Positions 54,185-63,045 of a DNA stretch of 64,000 nucleotides are shown piece after piece (positions within the stretch are counted from its first letter, which is position 1; each line of letters starts with the position of its first letter). The translations under genes were made by a program, and so were the position numbers. A model generated the notes under the pieces. It saw only the letters and a list, made by a program, of their open reading frames with translations. It was not told the DNA's origin and searched no databases. The stretch is from Deltaproteobacteria bacterium. GTDB taxonomy: Bacteria > Desulfobacterota > DSM-4660 > Desulfatiglandales > Desulfatiglandaceae. Location: assembly GCA_021737785.1 (NCBI GenBank), contig JAIPDI010000002.1, positions 62,001 through 126,000 on the forward strand, in the 5' to 3' direction.

Positions 54185-54889
54185 ATGCTTGAAGCAAATA
54201 AAATTGAAGATCCGCCTTTTGAAAGATTGAGATCGTTGCCCCTGAGGAGATCGTTAGGCCAGTCTGTCTTTGAAACCCTCAAACGCGCCATTGTACAGGG
54301 AGACTTCAGCCCGGGCAGTCGCGTAGTGGAAACCCGTCTGGCGACTGCCCTAGGCATCAGCCGCACGCCGGTAAGGGAAGCGATTCACAAGCTGGAACGG
54401 GAGGGGCTGCTTAGACAGGACCCGAAGCGGGGTTTCTTTGTGGCCGGTCTGGGCCGTGCAGATATCGAGGAGACCTTCGGCATCCGGAGTGTGCTGGAAA
54501 GCTATGCGGCAAGGCTGGCGGCCATCCGTCACGTGGAGGGTGAACTGCAACCCCTGGAGGATAAACTCGAGGAATACCAGCAGTTCCTGGATAGCGGGGA
54601 CCTGGGGCCGCTGCCTCAGATCAATACGGAATTCCACGATCTTCTCTATGGCCTCAGCCGCAGCCCTCGACTGACAAAGATGATCAATGATCTGAGAGAC
54701 TACATATACCGTTACAGGCTGGTTATCCTCAAGGTGAAGGCCATGGCCGAGTTGAGTAACACGGATCACCGGTTGATGCTGGAGGCCATAAAGGGGAGGG
54801 ACGCTGATGGTGTGGAAGAATTGGTGAAAGAACACATCCTGCGGGGACAGGAGATTGTCCTGAAGGAATTTGATATGGCGGGGAACTGA
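54185..54889 (+). CDS. GntR-family regulator, FCD subfamily
   Basis: A 234-residue regulator: winged helix at about 22-95 (SLGQSVFETLKRAIVQGDFS, ATALGISRTPVREAIHKLE, and the REGLLRQDPKRGFFVAGL wing) and an all-helical FCD effector domain (about 100-225) with metal-ligand-type residues in the INTEFHDLLY and NTDHRLMLEAIKGRDADG segments. It probably represses the CoA-transferase/ETF/dehydrogenase genes through the palindrome at 50324-50340; the effector may be a carboxylic acid or its CoA ester. Its stop codon overlaps a GAATT-type repeat array. Confidence 0.93.
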   Translation: MLEANKIEDPPFERLRSLPLRRSLGQSVFETLKRAIVQGDFSPGSRVVETRLATALGISRTPVREAIHKLEREGLLRQDPKRGFFVAGLGRADIEETFGIRSVLESYAARLAAIRHVEGELQPLEDKLEEYQQFLDSGDLGPLPQINTEFHDLLYGLSRSPRLTKMINDLRDYIYRYRLVILKVKAMAELSNTDHRLMLEAIKGRDADGVEELVKEHILRGQEIVLKEFDMAGN

Positions 54890-54912
54890 GGAATTGGGAA
54901 TTGAGGAATTAA
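54887..54912 (+). repeat. GAGGAATT short array at the GntR stop codon
   Basis: Three units of GAGGAATT/GGGAATT with a 7-8 nt period, beginning within the TGA of the GntR gene. Related runs at 29500 and 43570 and inside the MITE. Confidence 0.7.
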
Positions 54913-55007
54913 ATATGCTCCTTTTTGGGGACATGAATTCCTGAATTCCAGAATCTGATGGTTCTTAAATTCCTGAATCGCTAAATTTAATCAAGGAGTT
55001 CTTAGCA

Positions 55008-55409
55008 ATGGCAGAGAGAAAAATACGCGTCCTGTTGGCCAAGCCGGGCCTTGACGGTCACGACCGGGGGGCCAAGGTGGTCGCCCATGCGATGCGGGAG
55101 GCCGGGATGGAGGTCATTTACACCGGCCTTCATCAGACCGTGGCCAGCATCGTGAATCAGGCGGTTCAGGAGGATGTGGATGTCATCGGCCTGTCGATCA
55201 TGTCCGGGGCCCACATCCCGATCTGCAAAAAACTGATGGGCATGGTAAGGGAACAGGGCCTGGACAACAAGCTGGTGGCGGTGGGGGGGGTCATCCCCAA
55301 TAAAGATGTTCCTGCCCTGAAAGAGATGGGGGTCGAAGGAATATTTCCCGGTGGCAGCTATTTCAATGAAATCGTGGAGTTCATTGAAAAACATGTGCCT
55401 GCCAGGTGA
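55008..55409 (+). CDS. B12-binding subunit of a methylmalonyl-CoA mutase-family enzyme
   Basis: A 133-residue cobalamin-binding domain: the lower-ligand His18 in GLDGHDRGAK, then the SIMSGAHIP and VAVGGVIPN loops and GVEGIFPGGSYFNEIV. It needs the large subunit encoded 75 bp downstream. AAGGAG precedes the ATG. Having the small subunit first is a different order from fused mutases and supports a split enzyme of the kind used for isobutyryl- or other special acyl-CoAs. Confidence 0.94.
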   Translation: MAERKIRVLLAKPGLDGHDRGAKVVAHAMREAGMEVIYTGLHQTVASIVNQAVQEDVDVIGLSIMSGAHIPICKKLMGMVREQGLDNKLVAVGGVIPNKDVPALKEMGVEGIFPGGSYFNEIVEFIEKHVPAR

Positions 55410-55483
55410 CATGCCCCTGATCCGGAAAGCCGAAAAGCGCTTCCACATTACATAACCTCCAACATCTGACAGGAGAGGCGGAC

Positions 55484-57112
55484 ATGGGAGTAGCAACATA
55501 TATCAAAGATGAGAAGGATGCCATCAAGGAGGTCCTTTTGCAGTCCGGCATCAAGGTGAAGCCGGTCTATACGCCTAAAGATCTCGAGGAAATCGGCTTC
55601 GATTACCAGAGCGATTTAGGGGAGGCCGGAGAATTCCCTTTTACCCGAAGCATCCATCCGTTGGGTTACAGAAGCCGTAACTGGACCACCCGGCAGTATA
55701 CCGGATTCGGCACGCCCGAGGAGACCAACGAGCGGTTCAAGCTGATGATCTCCCACGGCCAGACCGGTCTCAATGTGGCCTTTGACCTTCCCACACAGAT
55801 GGGCTACGATTCCGATGACGAGATGGCAGAAGGTGAAGTGGGGCGGGTCGGGATGGCCGTAGACTCCCTGAGGGATTTCGAGATCGCCTTCAAGGACATT
55901 CAACTCAACCGCATCGGGAGCGGACTCACCATCAATGCGGTCGCATCCATCATGCTGGCCATGTATCAGTCCGTGGCGGAGGGGTTCGGGTATCAAAAGA
56001 CGGAAATTTCCGCAACCCCCCAGAATGACATCCTCAAGGAAATCGTCGGCCGGGGGGCATGGATCTATCCCGTGGAACCGGCCGTGCGGCTGATCGGAGA
56101 CACCATCGAATACGCCATGAAGGAACTCCCCAGGTGCAACCCGGTTTCCATCTGCGGGTATCATATCCGGGAGTCCGGCTGCACCCCGGCCCAGGAGATC
56201 TCCTACGCCTTCATGATCGCCTTTGCCTATATCGACAATGTGGTTGCCCGTGGATACAGGGCCGAGGATTTTGTGGGCCGGTTCTCATTCAACCTGAATA
56301 TCTACGGAAATCTGTGGGAGACCGTGGCCAAGTTCAGGGCTGCCCGGAAGCTGTGGGCCAAACTCCTGCGGCAGCGATATGGGGTTCAAAATGAAAAGGC
56401 CCTCTTTCTCCGAGGCATATTCGGCGGGGGAGGCTCGGGCATGACCAAGCAGCAACCTGAGAACAACATTATGCGCGGCGCCTATTATGCCCTGGCCGCG
56501 GCCCTTTCCGGGGCACAGACCACGGCCCTCTGCTCCTTTGACGAGGCCTACACCATTCCCACTGAACGCGCGGCCCTCCTGTCCCTCCGCACCTTCCAGA
56601 TCCTCATGGACGAGATCGGTCTCCGGGATACGGTGGACCCCCTTGCCGGTTCGTATTTTATGGAGACCCTCACCAAGCAGATGGAAGAGAAGATCCTGGA
56701 AGAGATGGAAAAGGTGGAGAAGATGGGGGGCATGGTGGAGGCGGTGGCCTCGGGATATGTTCAGAGGGAGGTAGGGCGGCAGGCCTATGAATTTGAAAAG
56801 AAGCTTCAGTCAGGGGAGGTGATAAAGGTCGGCGTCAACAAATATACGGAAGGTGTTGATATGGAAGTAGAACTCCATGAGTATAATGACGCATGGGCCC
56901 AGCTCCAGATTGATCGGCTTCGAAAACTCAAACAGGAGAGGGACAACACCGCTGTAAGCCGATCCCTCAAGGCCCTGGAGGAGGCGGCCCGCCAAAAGAA
57001 AAATGTCATGCCGTATCTGGTGGACTGCTGCAAATCCTACGCAACCGTGGGCGAGATGGCCCATCTGTTCAGAGACGTCTTCGGTGAGTACAGGGAACCG
57101 AGCATCTTTTAA
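55484..57112 (+). CDS. Acyl-CoA mutase large subunit (methylmalonyl-CoA mutase family)
   Basis: A 542-residue catalytic TIM barrel that rearranges the carbon skeleton of an acyl-CoA with adenosylcobalamin. Compared with propionibacterial methylmalonyl-CoA mutase, the residues that hold the carboxylate are kept: Tyr72 (Y89), Arg65 (R82), Arg190 (R207) and His227 (H244). The position of Ser114 is Asn97 (TGLNVAFDLPTQMGYDSD). A dicarboxylyl-CoA substrate is therefore favoured over isobutyryl-CoA, but it may be larger than methylmalonyl-CoA. It is linked to the GntR regulator and a TRAP transporter. Its stop is followed at once by a GAAGAAT array. Confidence 0.92.
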   Translation: MGVATYIKDEKDAIKEVLLQSGIKVKPVYTPKDLEEIGFDYQSDLGEAGEFPFTRSIHPLGYRSRNWTTRQYTGFGTPEETNERFKLMISHGQTGLNVAFDLPTQMGYDSDDEMAEGEVGRVGMAVDSLRDFEIAFKDIQLNRIGSGLTINAVASIMLAMYQSVAEGFGYQKTEISATPQNDILKEIVGRGAWIYPVEPAVRLIGDTIEYAMKELPRCNPVSICGYHIRESGCTPAQEISYAFMIAFAYIDNVVARGYRAEDFVGRFSFNLNIYGNLWETVAKFRAARKLWAKLLRQRYGVQNEKALFLRGIFGGGGSGMTKQQPENNIMRGAYYALAAALSGAQTTALCSFDEAYTIPTERAALLSLRTFQILMDEIGLRDTVDPLAGSYFMETLTKQMEEKILEEMEKVEKMGGMVEAVASGYVQREVGRQAYEFEKKLQSGEVIKVGVNKYTEGVDMEVELHEYNDAWAQLQIDRLRKLKQERDNTAVSRSLKALEEAARQKKNVMPYLVDCCKSYATVGEMAHLFRDVFGEYREPSIF

Positions 57113-57147
57113 ATGAAGAATGAAGAGTGAAGAATGAAGAATGAATA
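57113..57147 (+). repeat. GAAGAAT heptamer array at the mutase stop codon
   Basis: Four to five 7-nt units (GAAGAAT, GAAGAGT) starting at the base after the TAA. It is followed at about 57175-57235 by a looser AGGCACTTT-type repeat seen again at 62984-63026. Confidence 0.85.
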
Positions 57148-57329
57148 TTCGTCAACGGATTCTAGCACTGTGCGTTTAGGCACTTTAGATCACTTTAGGC
57201 ATCTTAGGCACTTATAACTTCAGGCACTTCACACGGTTACAGCGGGAGTCAAGAAAGGGGGTGAAAAATCAGCGTCCACGTTGGCTTTTGGTTAACAACT
57301 CGTCCATATTAATTAAGGAGGTCTGAATC

Positions 57330-58355
57330 ATGAAAAAAAGTTTAGGATTCATCGTGGCCGGAATTTTTCTGGCAGCCGTCTTCACAATGGCCTGGATGCC
57401 GGCAAGTGCGACAGCAGGACCGATCAAACTCACCTATGCCAACTTCCCGCCGGCCCCCACCTTCCCCTGCGTCCAGATGGAACGGTGGAAAACCGAGGTT
57501 GAAAAACGGACCGATGGAAAGGTCGCCGTCCAAACCTTCCCGGGAGGGACGCTCGTGGACGCCAAAGGGATGATGGATGGCGTCATTTCAGGGACCGCGG
57601 ACATCGGCTGTCTGTGCATGGCCTATCAGCCGGGTCGGTTCATCGTGACCAACGCCACGGCCCTTCCGATGGGTTTCCCCAATGCCACCGTAGCCAGCCT
57701 GGTTCTTTGGGACCTCTACGATAAATACAAACCAGAAGAATTCTCCAAGGTCAAGGTCCTCACCATGTTCGCCTGCGCCCCTGCCAACATCTACGCCAAC
57801 GTGCCGGTTCACACCCTCGCAGACCTAAAGGGACTCCAACTGCGGGCATCGGGCGGCGTGGCCGAGGTGCTCAAGGCCCTGGGCGGCACCCCTGTGGGCA
57901 TGCCCCAGTCCGAGACCCCGGAGGCCCTCCAGAAGGGGGTGGTGAAAGGGGCGGTTTCCTCGCTCGAAACCCTCATGGATTTCAAATATGCCGAACTCTG
58001 TCGTAATGTCACCATCTTCAACGGTCCCATCTACCCGTTTGCCGTGGTGATGAACATGGCCAAATGGAACAGCCTGCCCGAAGACGTCAAAAAGGTCTTT
58101 GACGACCTGAGGGTGGAGCAGGCCGAATGGACCGGCAAGTACATGGATGATCATGTGAATAAGTCCATTGCCTGGTCCAAAGAAAACTACGATATCAAAA
58201 TCTATGAACTCCCCCCGGCTGAAATGGCCCTCTGGAACGAGAAGATGGCCCCCATTACCGCCAAGTGGATCGAAAACGCCAATGCCAAGGGTCTCCCCGG
58301 TGCGGCCATTGTGGACGACATGAAGGCCTTCAGCAAGAAGCACCAGGGCAAATAG
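57330..58355 (+). CDS. dctP: TRAP transporter substrate-binding protein (DctP family)
   Basis: A 341-residue periplasmic receptor: signal peptide of about 29 residues (FIVAGIFLAAVFTMAWMPAS, then ATA), then two lobes. Family marks are KLTYANFPPAPTFPCVQME, FPGGTLVDAKGMMDGVISG, the conserved Arg in LKGLQLRASGG that holds a substrate carboxylate, and GTPVGMPQSETPEALQKGVV. A carboxylate ligand is thus likely. AAGGAGG precedes the start. It belongs with the two permease genes downstream. Confidence 0.95.
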   Translation: MKKSLGFIVAGIFLAAVFTMAWMPASATAGPIKLTYANFPPAPTFPCVQMERWKTEVEKRTDGKVAVQTFPGGTLVDAKGMMDGVISGTADIGCLCMAYQPGRFIVTNATALPMGFPNATVASLVLWDLYDKYKPEEFSKVKVLTMFACAPANIYANVPVHTLADLKGLQLRASGGVAEVLKALGGTPVGMPQSETPEALQKGVVKGAVSSLETLMDFKYAELCRNVTIFNGPIYPFAVVMNMAKWNSLPEDVKKVFDDLRVEQAEWTGKYMDDHVNKSIAWSKENYDIKIYELPPAEMALWNEKMAPITAKWIENANAKGLPGAAIVDDMKAFSKKHQGK

Positions 58356-58448
58356 CTCACTCATTCCTCTTGCCCCTCTCCCCGCTGCACACGCGGATTC
58401 ATTTGCAGGGCGGCGGATGAGGGGAAAGAGTCTTTACAGAGGAAAGAA

Positions 58449-58940
58449 ATGGCATTTCTGAATAAATTCGCACTGGCCCTCAACCGCCTTCTCATGGCCA
58501 TAGGGTGCGGCTTGCTGATCGTGATGATCTTTCTGACCTGCGCCAATATCTTCCTGCGGAGCGTTTGGGTCCCGATCCAGGGCACCTATGAACTCATGGG
58601 CTATTTCGGGGCAGTGCTGACGGCCTTTGCCCTTGGATACACCCAACTCCATCGAGGCCATATCTCGGTTGACCTCCTGGTTCTGGGATTTTCTCCAAAG
58701 ACCCGGAGGGCACTGGAGGGTATCAATAACCTCATCTGCATGGTCTTTTTCGGGCTGGTGGCCTGGCGGATTACCCGGTATGGCACGACCCTGCGGAACA
58801 CCGGGGAGATCACCGAGACCCTGCGGATTGTCTACTACCCCTTCGTCTATGCCGTAGCCCTGGGCTGCGCCACCCTCTCCCTGATCTTTCTGACAAATCT
58901 GCTGCGCTCCATTTCCCAGACAAAGGAGGGCACCCCATGA
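58449..58940 (+). CDS. dctQ: TRAP transporter small permease (DctQ)
   Basis: Four-helix inner-membrane protein of 163 residues: LNRLLMAIGCGLLIVMIFLT, RSVWVPIQGTYELMGYFGA, RGHISVDLLVLGFSPKTRRA, and two more segments. The R-G-H-I-S-V-D motif is typical. It overlaps dctM by 4 bp (ATGA), so the two are coupled. Confidence 0.94.
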   Translation: MAFLNKFALALNRLLMAIGCGLLIVMIFLTCANIFLRSVWVPIQGTYELMGYFGAVLTAFALGYTQLHRGHISVDLLVLGFSPKTRRALEGINNLICMVFFGLVAWRITRYGTTLRNTGEITETLRIVYYPFVYAVALGCATLSLIFLTNLLRSISQTKEGTP

Positions 58941-60241
58941 GTATGACCCTGGTCGGGCTGTTGGGCATTGTGGTTCTCCTTCTGGTTCTGTTTTTCCTCG
59001 GCATGCCCGTGGGGTTCGCCATGGGGATCGTGGGCTTTTGCGGTTTCTGGTATGCGGTTTCCTTCGAGGCTGCCATCAACGTGGTGGCCACGGATGTCTG
59101 GACGACGTTTTCCAAGTACGGCCTGACCGTGATTCCCCTCTTCATCCTGCTCGGATATATCGCCTTCAACTCTGGGATTGCGGAGCGGCTATACGCGGCG
59201 GCATACAAATGGGTGGGTCAGTGGCGGGGAGGGCTTGCCATTGCCACCATCGGCGCCGACGAACTCTTTGCGGCCATCTGCGGTTCCAATACGGCAACGG
59301 CCGCCACCATGGGGACCGTGGCCCTTCCCCAGATGAAAAAGTACAACTATGACACCCGGCTGAGCAGCGGGACCGTGGTGACCGGCGGCACCCTGGGAAC
59401 GGTCATGCCGCCCAGTGTGGTCCTCATCGTCATCGGGCTTCAGACCGAACAATCCATCATCGACCTTTTCCTGGGCGGGATTCTTCCGGCCATTGTCCTG
59501 GGGCTCCTTTTCGTCCTCACCATTTTCGTGCTGTGCCGGATCTATCCCCAGTACGGTCCTGCAGCGCCAAAGACAAGCTGGAAAGAAAAATGGAAATCCC
59601 TGTGGGGAGTCGTGGAGGCCCTCGTTATCTTCGTGCTGGTCATCGGGGGCCTCTATTCGGGGCTTTTCACTCCTACCGAGGCAGGGGCCGTGGGTGTTTT
59701 CTTTGCCCTGGCCGTTACCGTCATCACACGGAGACTGACCTGGAAAAAGTTTGTCAGCTCCATGATGGAGAGCCTTAAGATCACAAGCATGGTCTTTTTC
59801 CTGGTCACGGGGGCCATCATCTTCGGACGCTTCCTGGCCGTGACCCGGATTCCCTTTATGATTGCCGAGGTTGCCTCTTCCCTCCCGGTCTCCCCTTATG
59901 TCATCCTGAGCTTTATTCTCATCATCTATCTCATCGGAGGCTGCTTCGTGGACTCCCTCGGATTTCTGGTCATGACCATCCCCATTTTCTTTCCCCTGGG
60001 CATGGCGCTCGGCTTTGATCCCATCTGGTATTCCATCCTGCTGACCATGGTCACCACCATGGGGGCCATCACCCCCCCTGTGGGTGTCAACATATACGTG
60101 GTAAAGGCCCTGGCCCCTGAAATCGAACTCAGCACCATCTTCAAGAGTGTGAGTTATTTTCTCATGGCCTGCGTCGTCTGCATCATAATTTTGATTATTT
60201 TTCCGGATATCGTTTTGATCATACCGAACATGGCGAAATAG
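58937..60241 (+). CDS. dctM: TRAP transporter large permease (DctM)
   Basis: A 434-residue sodium-coupled carrier with about 12 hydrophobic segments. Marks: FFLGMPVGFAMGIVGF, ADELFAAICGSNTATAATMG, VTGGTLGTVMPPSVVLIVIG, and MVTTMGAITPPVGVNIYVV. With DctP and DctQ it completes a secondary uptake system for an organic acid. The stop codon is directly followed by a GATTGTT heptamer array. Confidence 0.95.
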   Translation: MSMTLVGLLGIVVLLLVLFFLGMPVGFAMGIVGFCGFWYAVSFEAAINVVATDVWTTFSKYGLTVIPLFILLGYIAFNSGIAERLYAAAYKWVGQWRGGLAIATIGADELFAAICGSNTATAATMGTVALPQMKKYNYDTRLSSGTVVTGGTLGTVMPPSVVLIVIGLQTEQSIIDLFLGGILPAIVLGLLFVLTIFVLCRIYPQYGPAAPKTSWKEKWKSLWGVVEALVIFVLVIGGLYSGLFTPTEAGAVGVFFALAVTVITRRLTWKKFVSSMMESLKITSMVFFLVTGAIIFGRFLAVTRIPFMIAEVASSLPVSPYVILSFILIIYLIGGCFVDSLGFLVMTIPIFFPLGMALGFDPIWYSILLTMVTTMGAITPPVGVNIYVVKALAPEIELSTIFKSVSYFLMACVVCIIILIIFPDIVLIIPNMAK

Positions 60242-60448
60242 GATTGTTGATTGATAATTGATGATTGCTGATTGGGACCCGGATGGAAAATCCCTGATGT
60301 TCAGTTGCGATGAAGTAATAAAGGACGTAGTGGCTTTTTGGAGTAGAAAGGCAAACCGGTTTTGCACTTTTTGGCTAGCATCGCTCCAGGACTCCTTTTT
60401 GTCCACTTAGGAATAGAAGTTCAATCATCAATCGACAATCAACAATCA
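60242..60448. repeat. Inverted pair of GATTGAT heptamer arrays with 146-bp core
   Basis: Left array of five 7-nt units (GATTGTT, GATTGAT, AATTGAT, GATTGCT, GATTGGG) at 60242-60276; right array is its inverse (CAATCATCAATC, AACAATC) at 60423-60448. The core has a further imperfect inverted repeat with AGTGG/CCACT and GGAGT/ACTCC blocks. No gene is inside. It fills the space between dctM and the ligase gene. Confidence 0.75.
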
Positions 60449-60474
60449 TAAATCACATAGAGGTGAACTGAAAA

Positions 60475-61770
60475 ATGCCGAAACGCTTTATGCCTGACAT
60501 GAAGACAGAGGAGGAACTGAAGGCCCATCAATTGGAAGGACTCAAGTGGACCGTGGCGCACGCCTACAACGGATCTCCTGTCTACAAACACAAACTGGAC
60601 AAGGCCGGGGTTAGGCCCGGGGATATCCGTTCGCTCAATGATTTGAGGCGCCTTCCCTTCACCACCTCCAAGGACCTGCAGGAAGGATACCCCTTTCCCC
60701 TCCTCTCGGTTCCCCTTGAAAAGGTCGTGCGGATTCACGCATCGTCGGGAACCACGGGAAAACGGAAAATCCTCTGCTATACCCGGAAAGATATCGAGGA
60801 TTGGAGCCATTTCTTTGCCCGCTGCTACGAGATGGCGGAGCTGACCCCTGAAGACCGGGTCCAGATTGCCGTGGGATACGGGGTCTGGACAGCGGGCATC
60901 AGCTTCCAGATGGGATGCGAGACCTTCGGGGCCATGGCCATTCCCGCCGGGCCCGGAAACCTCGACATGCAATGCCAGTTCCTGGTGGATCTTCAGACCT
61001 CTGTCATGTGCTGCACCGCGTCCATGGGGCTTCTGATGGCGGAAGAGGTCCATAAGCGGGGTATCCGGGACAAGATCCATCTGAAAAAAATGATATTCGG
61101 CTCCGAGCGCTCCAGCGACGCCATGAGAAGGCGTATCCGAGACCTTCTGGGGATCGAACACATGTTCGATATACCGGGCATGACAGAGCTCTACGGCCCG
61201 GGCACCGGCCTGGATTGTCCCTTCCACACGGGTATCCATTACTGGGCCGATTATTACATCCTGGAGATCCTGGACCCGGACACCCTGGAGCCGGTGCCTG
61301 AAGGGGAGACAGGCGAGATGGTGGTAACCACCCTCAGAAAGGAGGCGGCGCCGCTGATCCGTTACCGGACCCGTGACCTCACCAAGATCATTCCGGGCCC
61401 GTGTCCCTGCGGTTCCATCCTCCCCAGACACGATCGTCTCCTGGGGCGTTCCGATGATATGATCATCTTCAGGGCCGTCAACATCTATCCGGGCCAGGTG
61501 GATCACGCCCTTTCCGGAATGGAGGGGATCGGCAGCGAGTATCAGATCTTCTTGGAAAGAAAAGCAGACGGGAAAGACTACATGACCCTCAAGGTGGAAC
61601 GGGGCCAGGGGGTGGGTCCGGATCGTGATGGGGAATTGGCCATGAAGATTCGGACAGAGATCAAAAAGCAGATCATGGTCACCGCGGAGATTGCGCTTTT
61701 CGAATACGGCGCATTGCCCAGATCGGAGAGAAAGAGCAAGCGGGTATTCGACAACCGGGAGATGGATTAG
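60475..61770 (+). CDS. Phenylacetate-CoA ligase-like (PaaK family) enzyme
   Basis: A 431-residue adenylate-forming ligase: HASSGTTGKRKILCY (P-loop), TELYGPGTGLDC, GEMVVTTLRKEAAPLIRYRT, RDLTKI, GRSDDMIIFRAVNIYPGQV and the C-terminal RSERKSKRVFDNRE lysine region. The family includes phenylacetate, coumarate and other aryl-CoA ligases; the true acid is unknown. Neighbouring uptake and molybdenum hydroxylase genes suggest an aromatic or heterocyclic acid. Confidence 0.92.
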   Translation: MPKRFMPDMKTEEELKAHQLEGLKWTVAHAYNGSPVYKHKLDKAGVRPGDIRSLNDLRRLPFTTSKDLQEGYPFPLLSVPLEKVVRIHASSGTTGKRKILCYTRKDIEDWSHFFARCYEMAELTPEDRVQIAVGYGVWTAGISFQMGCETFGAMAIPAGPGNLDMQCQFLVDLQTSVMCCTASMGLLMAEEVHKRGIRDKIHLKKMIFGSERSSDAMRRRIRDLLGIEHMFDIPGMTELYGPGTGLDCPFHTGIHYWADYYILEILDPDTLEPVPEGETGEMVVTTLRKEAAPLIRYRTRDLTKIIPGPCPCGSILPRHDRLLGRSDDMIIFRAVNIYPGQVDHALSGMEGIGSEYQIFLERKADGKDYMTLKVERGQGVGPDRDGELAMKIRTEIKKQIMVTAEIALFEYGALPRSERKSKRVFDNREMD

Positions 61771-61776
61771 GGACAA

Positions 61777-61898
61777 CTGGAATGTTGGAATGCTGGAACA
61801 CTGGAATAATGGGCTTAACGGAATCAAGACAATTCGAATGTGATTTCTTCCGCTTCTCATTCCCAACATTCCATGATTCCAATATTCCATCATTCCAG
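61777..61898. repeat. Inverted pair of TGGAATG arrays
   Basis: Left array at 61777-61812 (TGGAATGT, TGGAATGC, TGGAACAC, TGGAATAA, an 8-nt period), right array inverted at 61859-61898 (CATTCCATGATTCC and similar). It begins 6 bp after the ligase stop codon. No gene is inside. Confidence 0.75.
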
Positions 61899-61995
61899 AT
61901 CCAGAGCACTCAAAACCGATATCAAAAAGTATATGATTACAATAAGTTGTACAAAATTCCGAGACATCAATTTTCACTCTCTATGGGGTGTTGAA

Positions 61996-62868
61996 ATGAT
62001 CGACTATGATTACAGAAAACCCGAAAGCCTGGAAGAGGTCTTTACTCTTCTCAGGGAATACGGCCACAAGGCAGCCCTGATCGCCGGGGGCACCGATGTA
62101 ATGGTCAAGATCCGGAATACAAAAAGGGCCCCTGAGGTGCTCATTTCCTTAAGGGGTCTCAAGGATCTCTCCTATATCCGGAAGAACGGGGGCTATCATA
62201 TCGGGGCGCTCGCCACCCACAGGATGCTGGAGCAGTCTGATCTGATTCAAAAGGAGTTGACGGCCCTCCATGAGGGGGCCTCCCGGATCGGTTCGGTCCA
62301 GGTCCGCAATGTGGCCACCCTCGCCGGGAATATCTGCAATGCGGCCCCCTCGGCCGACACGGCCGGTCCGCTCCTGGCGCTGGACGCTCAGGTCCTGCTG
62401 CAGGGCCCTGATGGAGAACGTGTTGTGCCTGTTACGGAATTTTTTACCGGTACCTACAAGACGGTTAGAAAAGAGACCGAGGTGGTCACCGAGATCCGGA
62501 TACCGGCTCACATGGAACGATTCGGAAGCGCCTACTGGAAACAGTCCAGAAGAAAAGCCATGAATCTCCCCATCGTGGGCATTGCTGTCTCGCTGCGGCT
62601 CGACAAGAGGACGATTTCAGACTCCAGGATCGCCCTGACAGTGGCCGCACCCACGCCGATCCGGGCCCACAAGGCCGAGGAATTCCTGGCAGGAAAGCCC
62701 ATGGACGACACGGTGCTGGCGGAGGCGGGGAGGATTGCGGCATCCACCGAATGCTGCACCCTCAGAGACAGTCTGAGGGGCGAGGCGTGGTATCGGGCCG
62801 AGATCATCGAGGCCTATGTCCCCCGCATGGCGAGGCTGGCGGCCCAACGGATAAGAACAAGTGTCTAA
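61996..62868 (+). CDS. Molybdenum hydroxylase FAD subunit (CoxM/XdhB type)
   Basis: A 290-residue FAD-binding subunit: ALIAGGTDVMVKIRNTKRAP (FAD loop), the VRNVATLAGNICNAAPSADT loop and a C-terminal CO-dehydrogenase-like domain (about 175-285). It lacks the extra iron-sulfur insertion that marks the beta subunit of 4-hydroxybenzoyl-CoA reductase. I chose MIDYDYRKPES as start; the frame is open upstream through repeat sequence. A 2Fe-2S and a molybdopterin subunit follow. Confidence 0.92.
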   Translation: MIDYDYRKPESLEEVFTLLREYGHKAALIAGGTDVMVKIRNTKRAPEVLISLRGLKDLSYIRKNGGYHIGALATHRMLEQSDLIQKELTALHEGASRIGSVQVRNVATLAGNICNAAPSADTAGPLLALDAQVLLQGPDGERVVPVTEFFTGTYKTVRKETEVVTEIRIPAHMERFGSAYWKQSRRKAMNLPIVGIAVSLRLDKRTISDSRIALTVAAPTPIRAHKAEEFLAGKPMDDTVLAEAGRIAASTECCTLRDSLRGEAWYRAEIIEAYVPRMARLAAQRIRTSV

Positions 62869-62983
62869 AGTTTAAAGTGCCTGAAATGACTAAAGTTAAC
62901 GAACACACAATGGCCCAAAGTCTGACAACCACGGCGCGAATTTCAGTCCCTTTGGTCAATTGGGTCGAATACGTCCTTTCCAC

Positions 62984-63026
62984 CCACTTAAGTCACTTTA
63001 GTTCACTTTAGATCACTTAAAACTCT
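62984..63026 (+). repeat. TCACTTTAG periodic array
   Basis: Units of about 10 nt (TCACTTTAGT, TCACTTTAGA, TCACTTAAAA), in the 177-bp spacer before the 2Fe-2S gene. A similar run is at 57175-57235. Confidence 0.7.
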
Positions 63027-63045
63027 CTTTTGCAAGGAGACTGCC

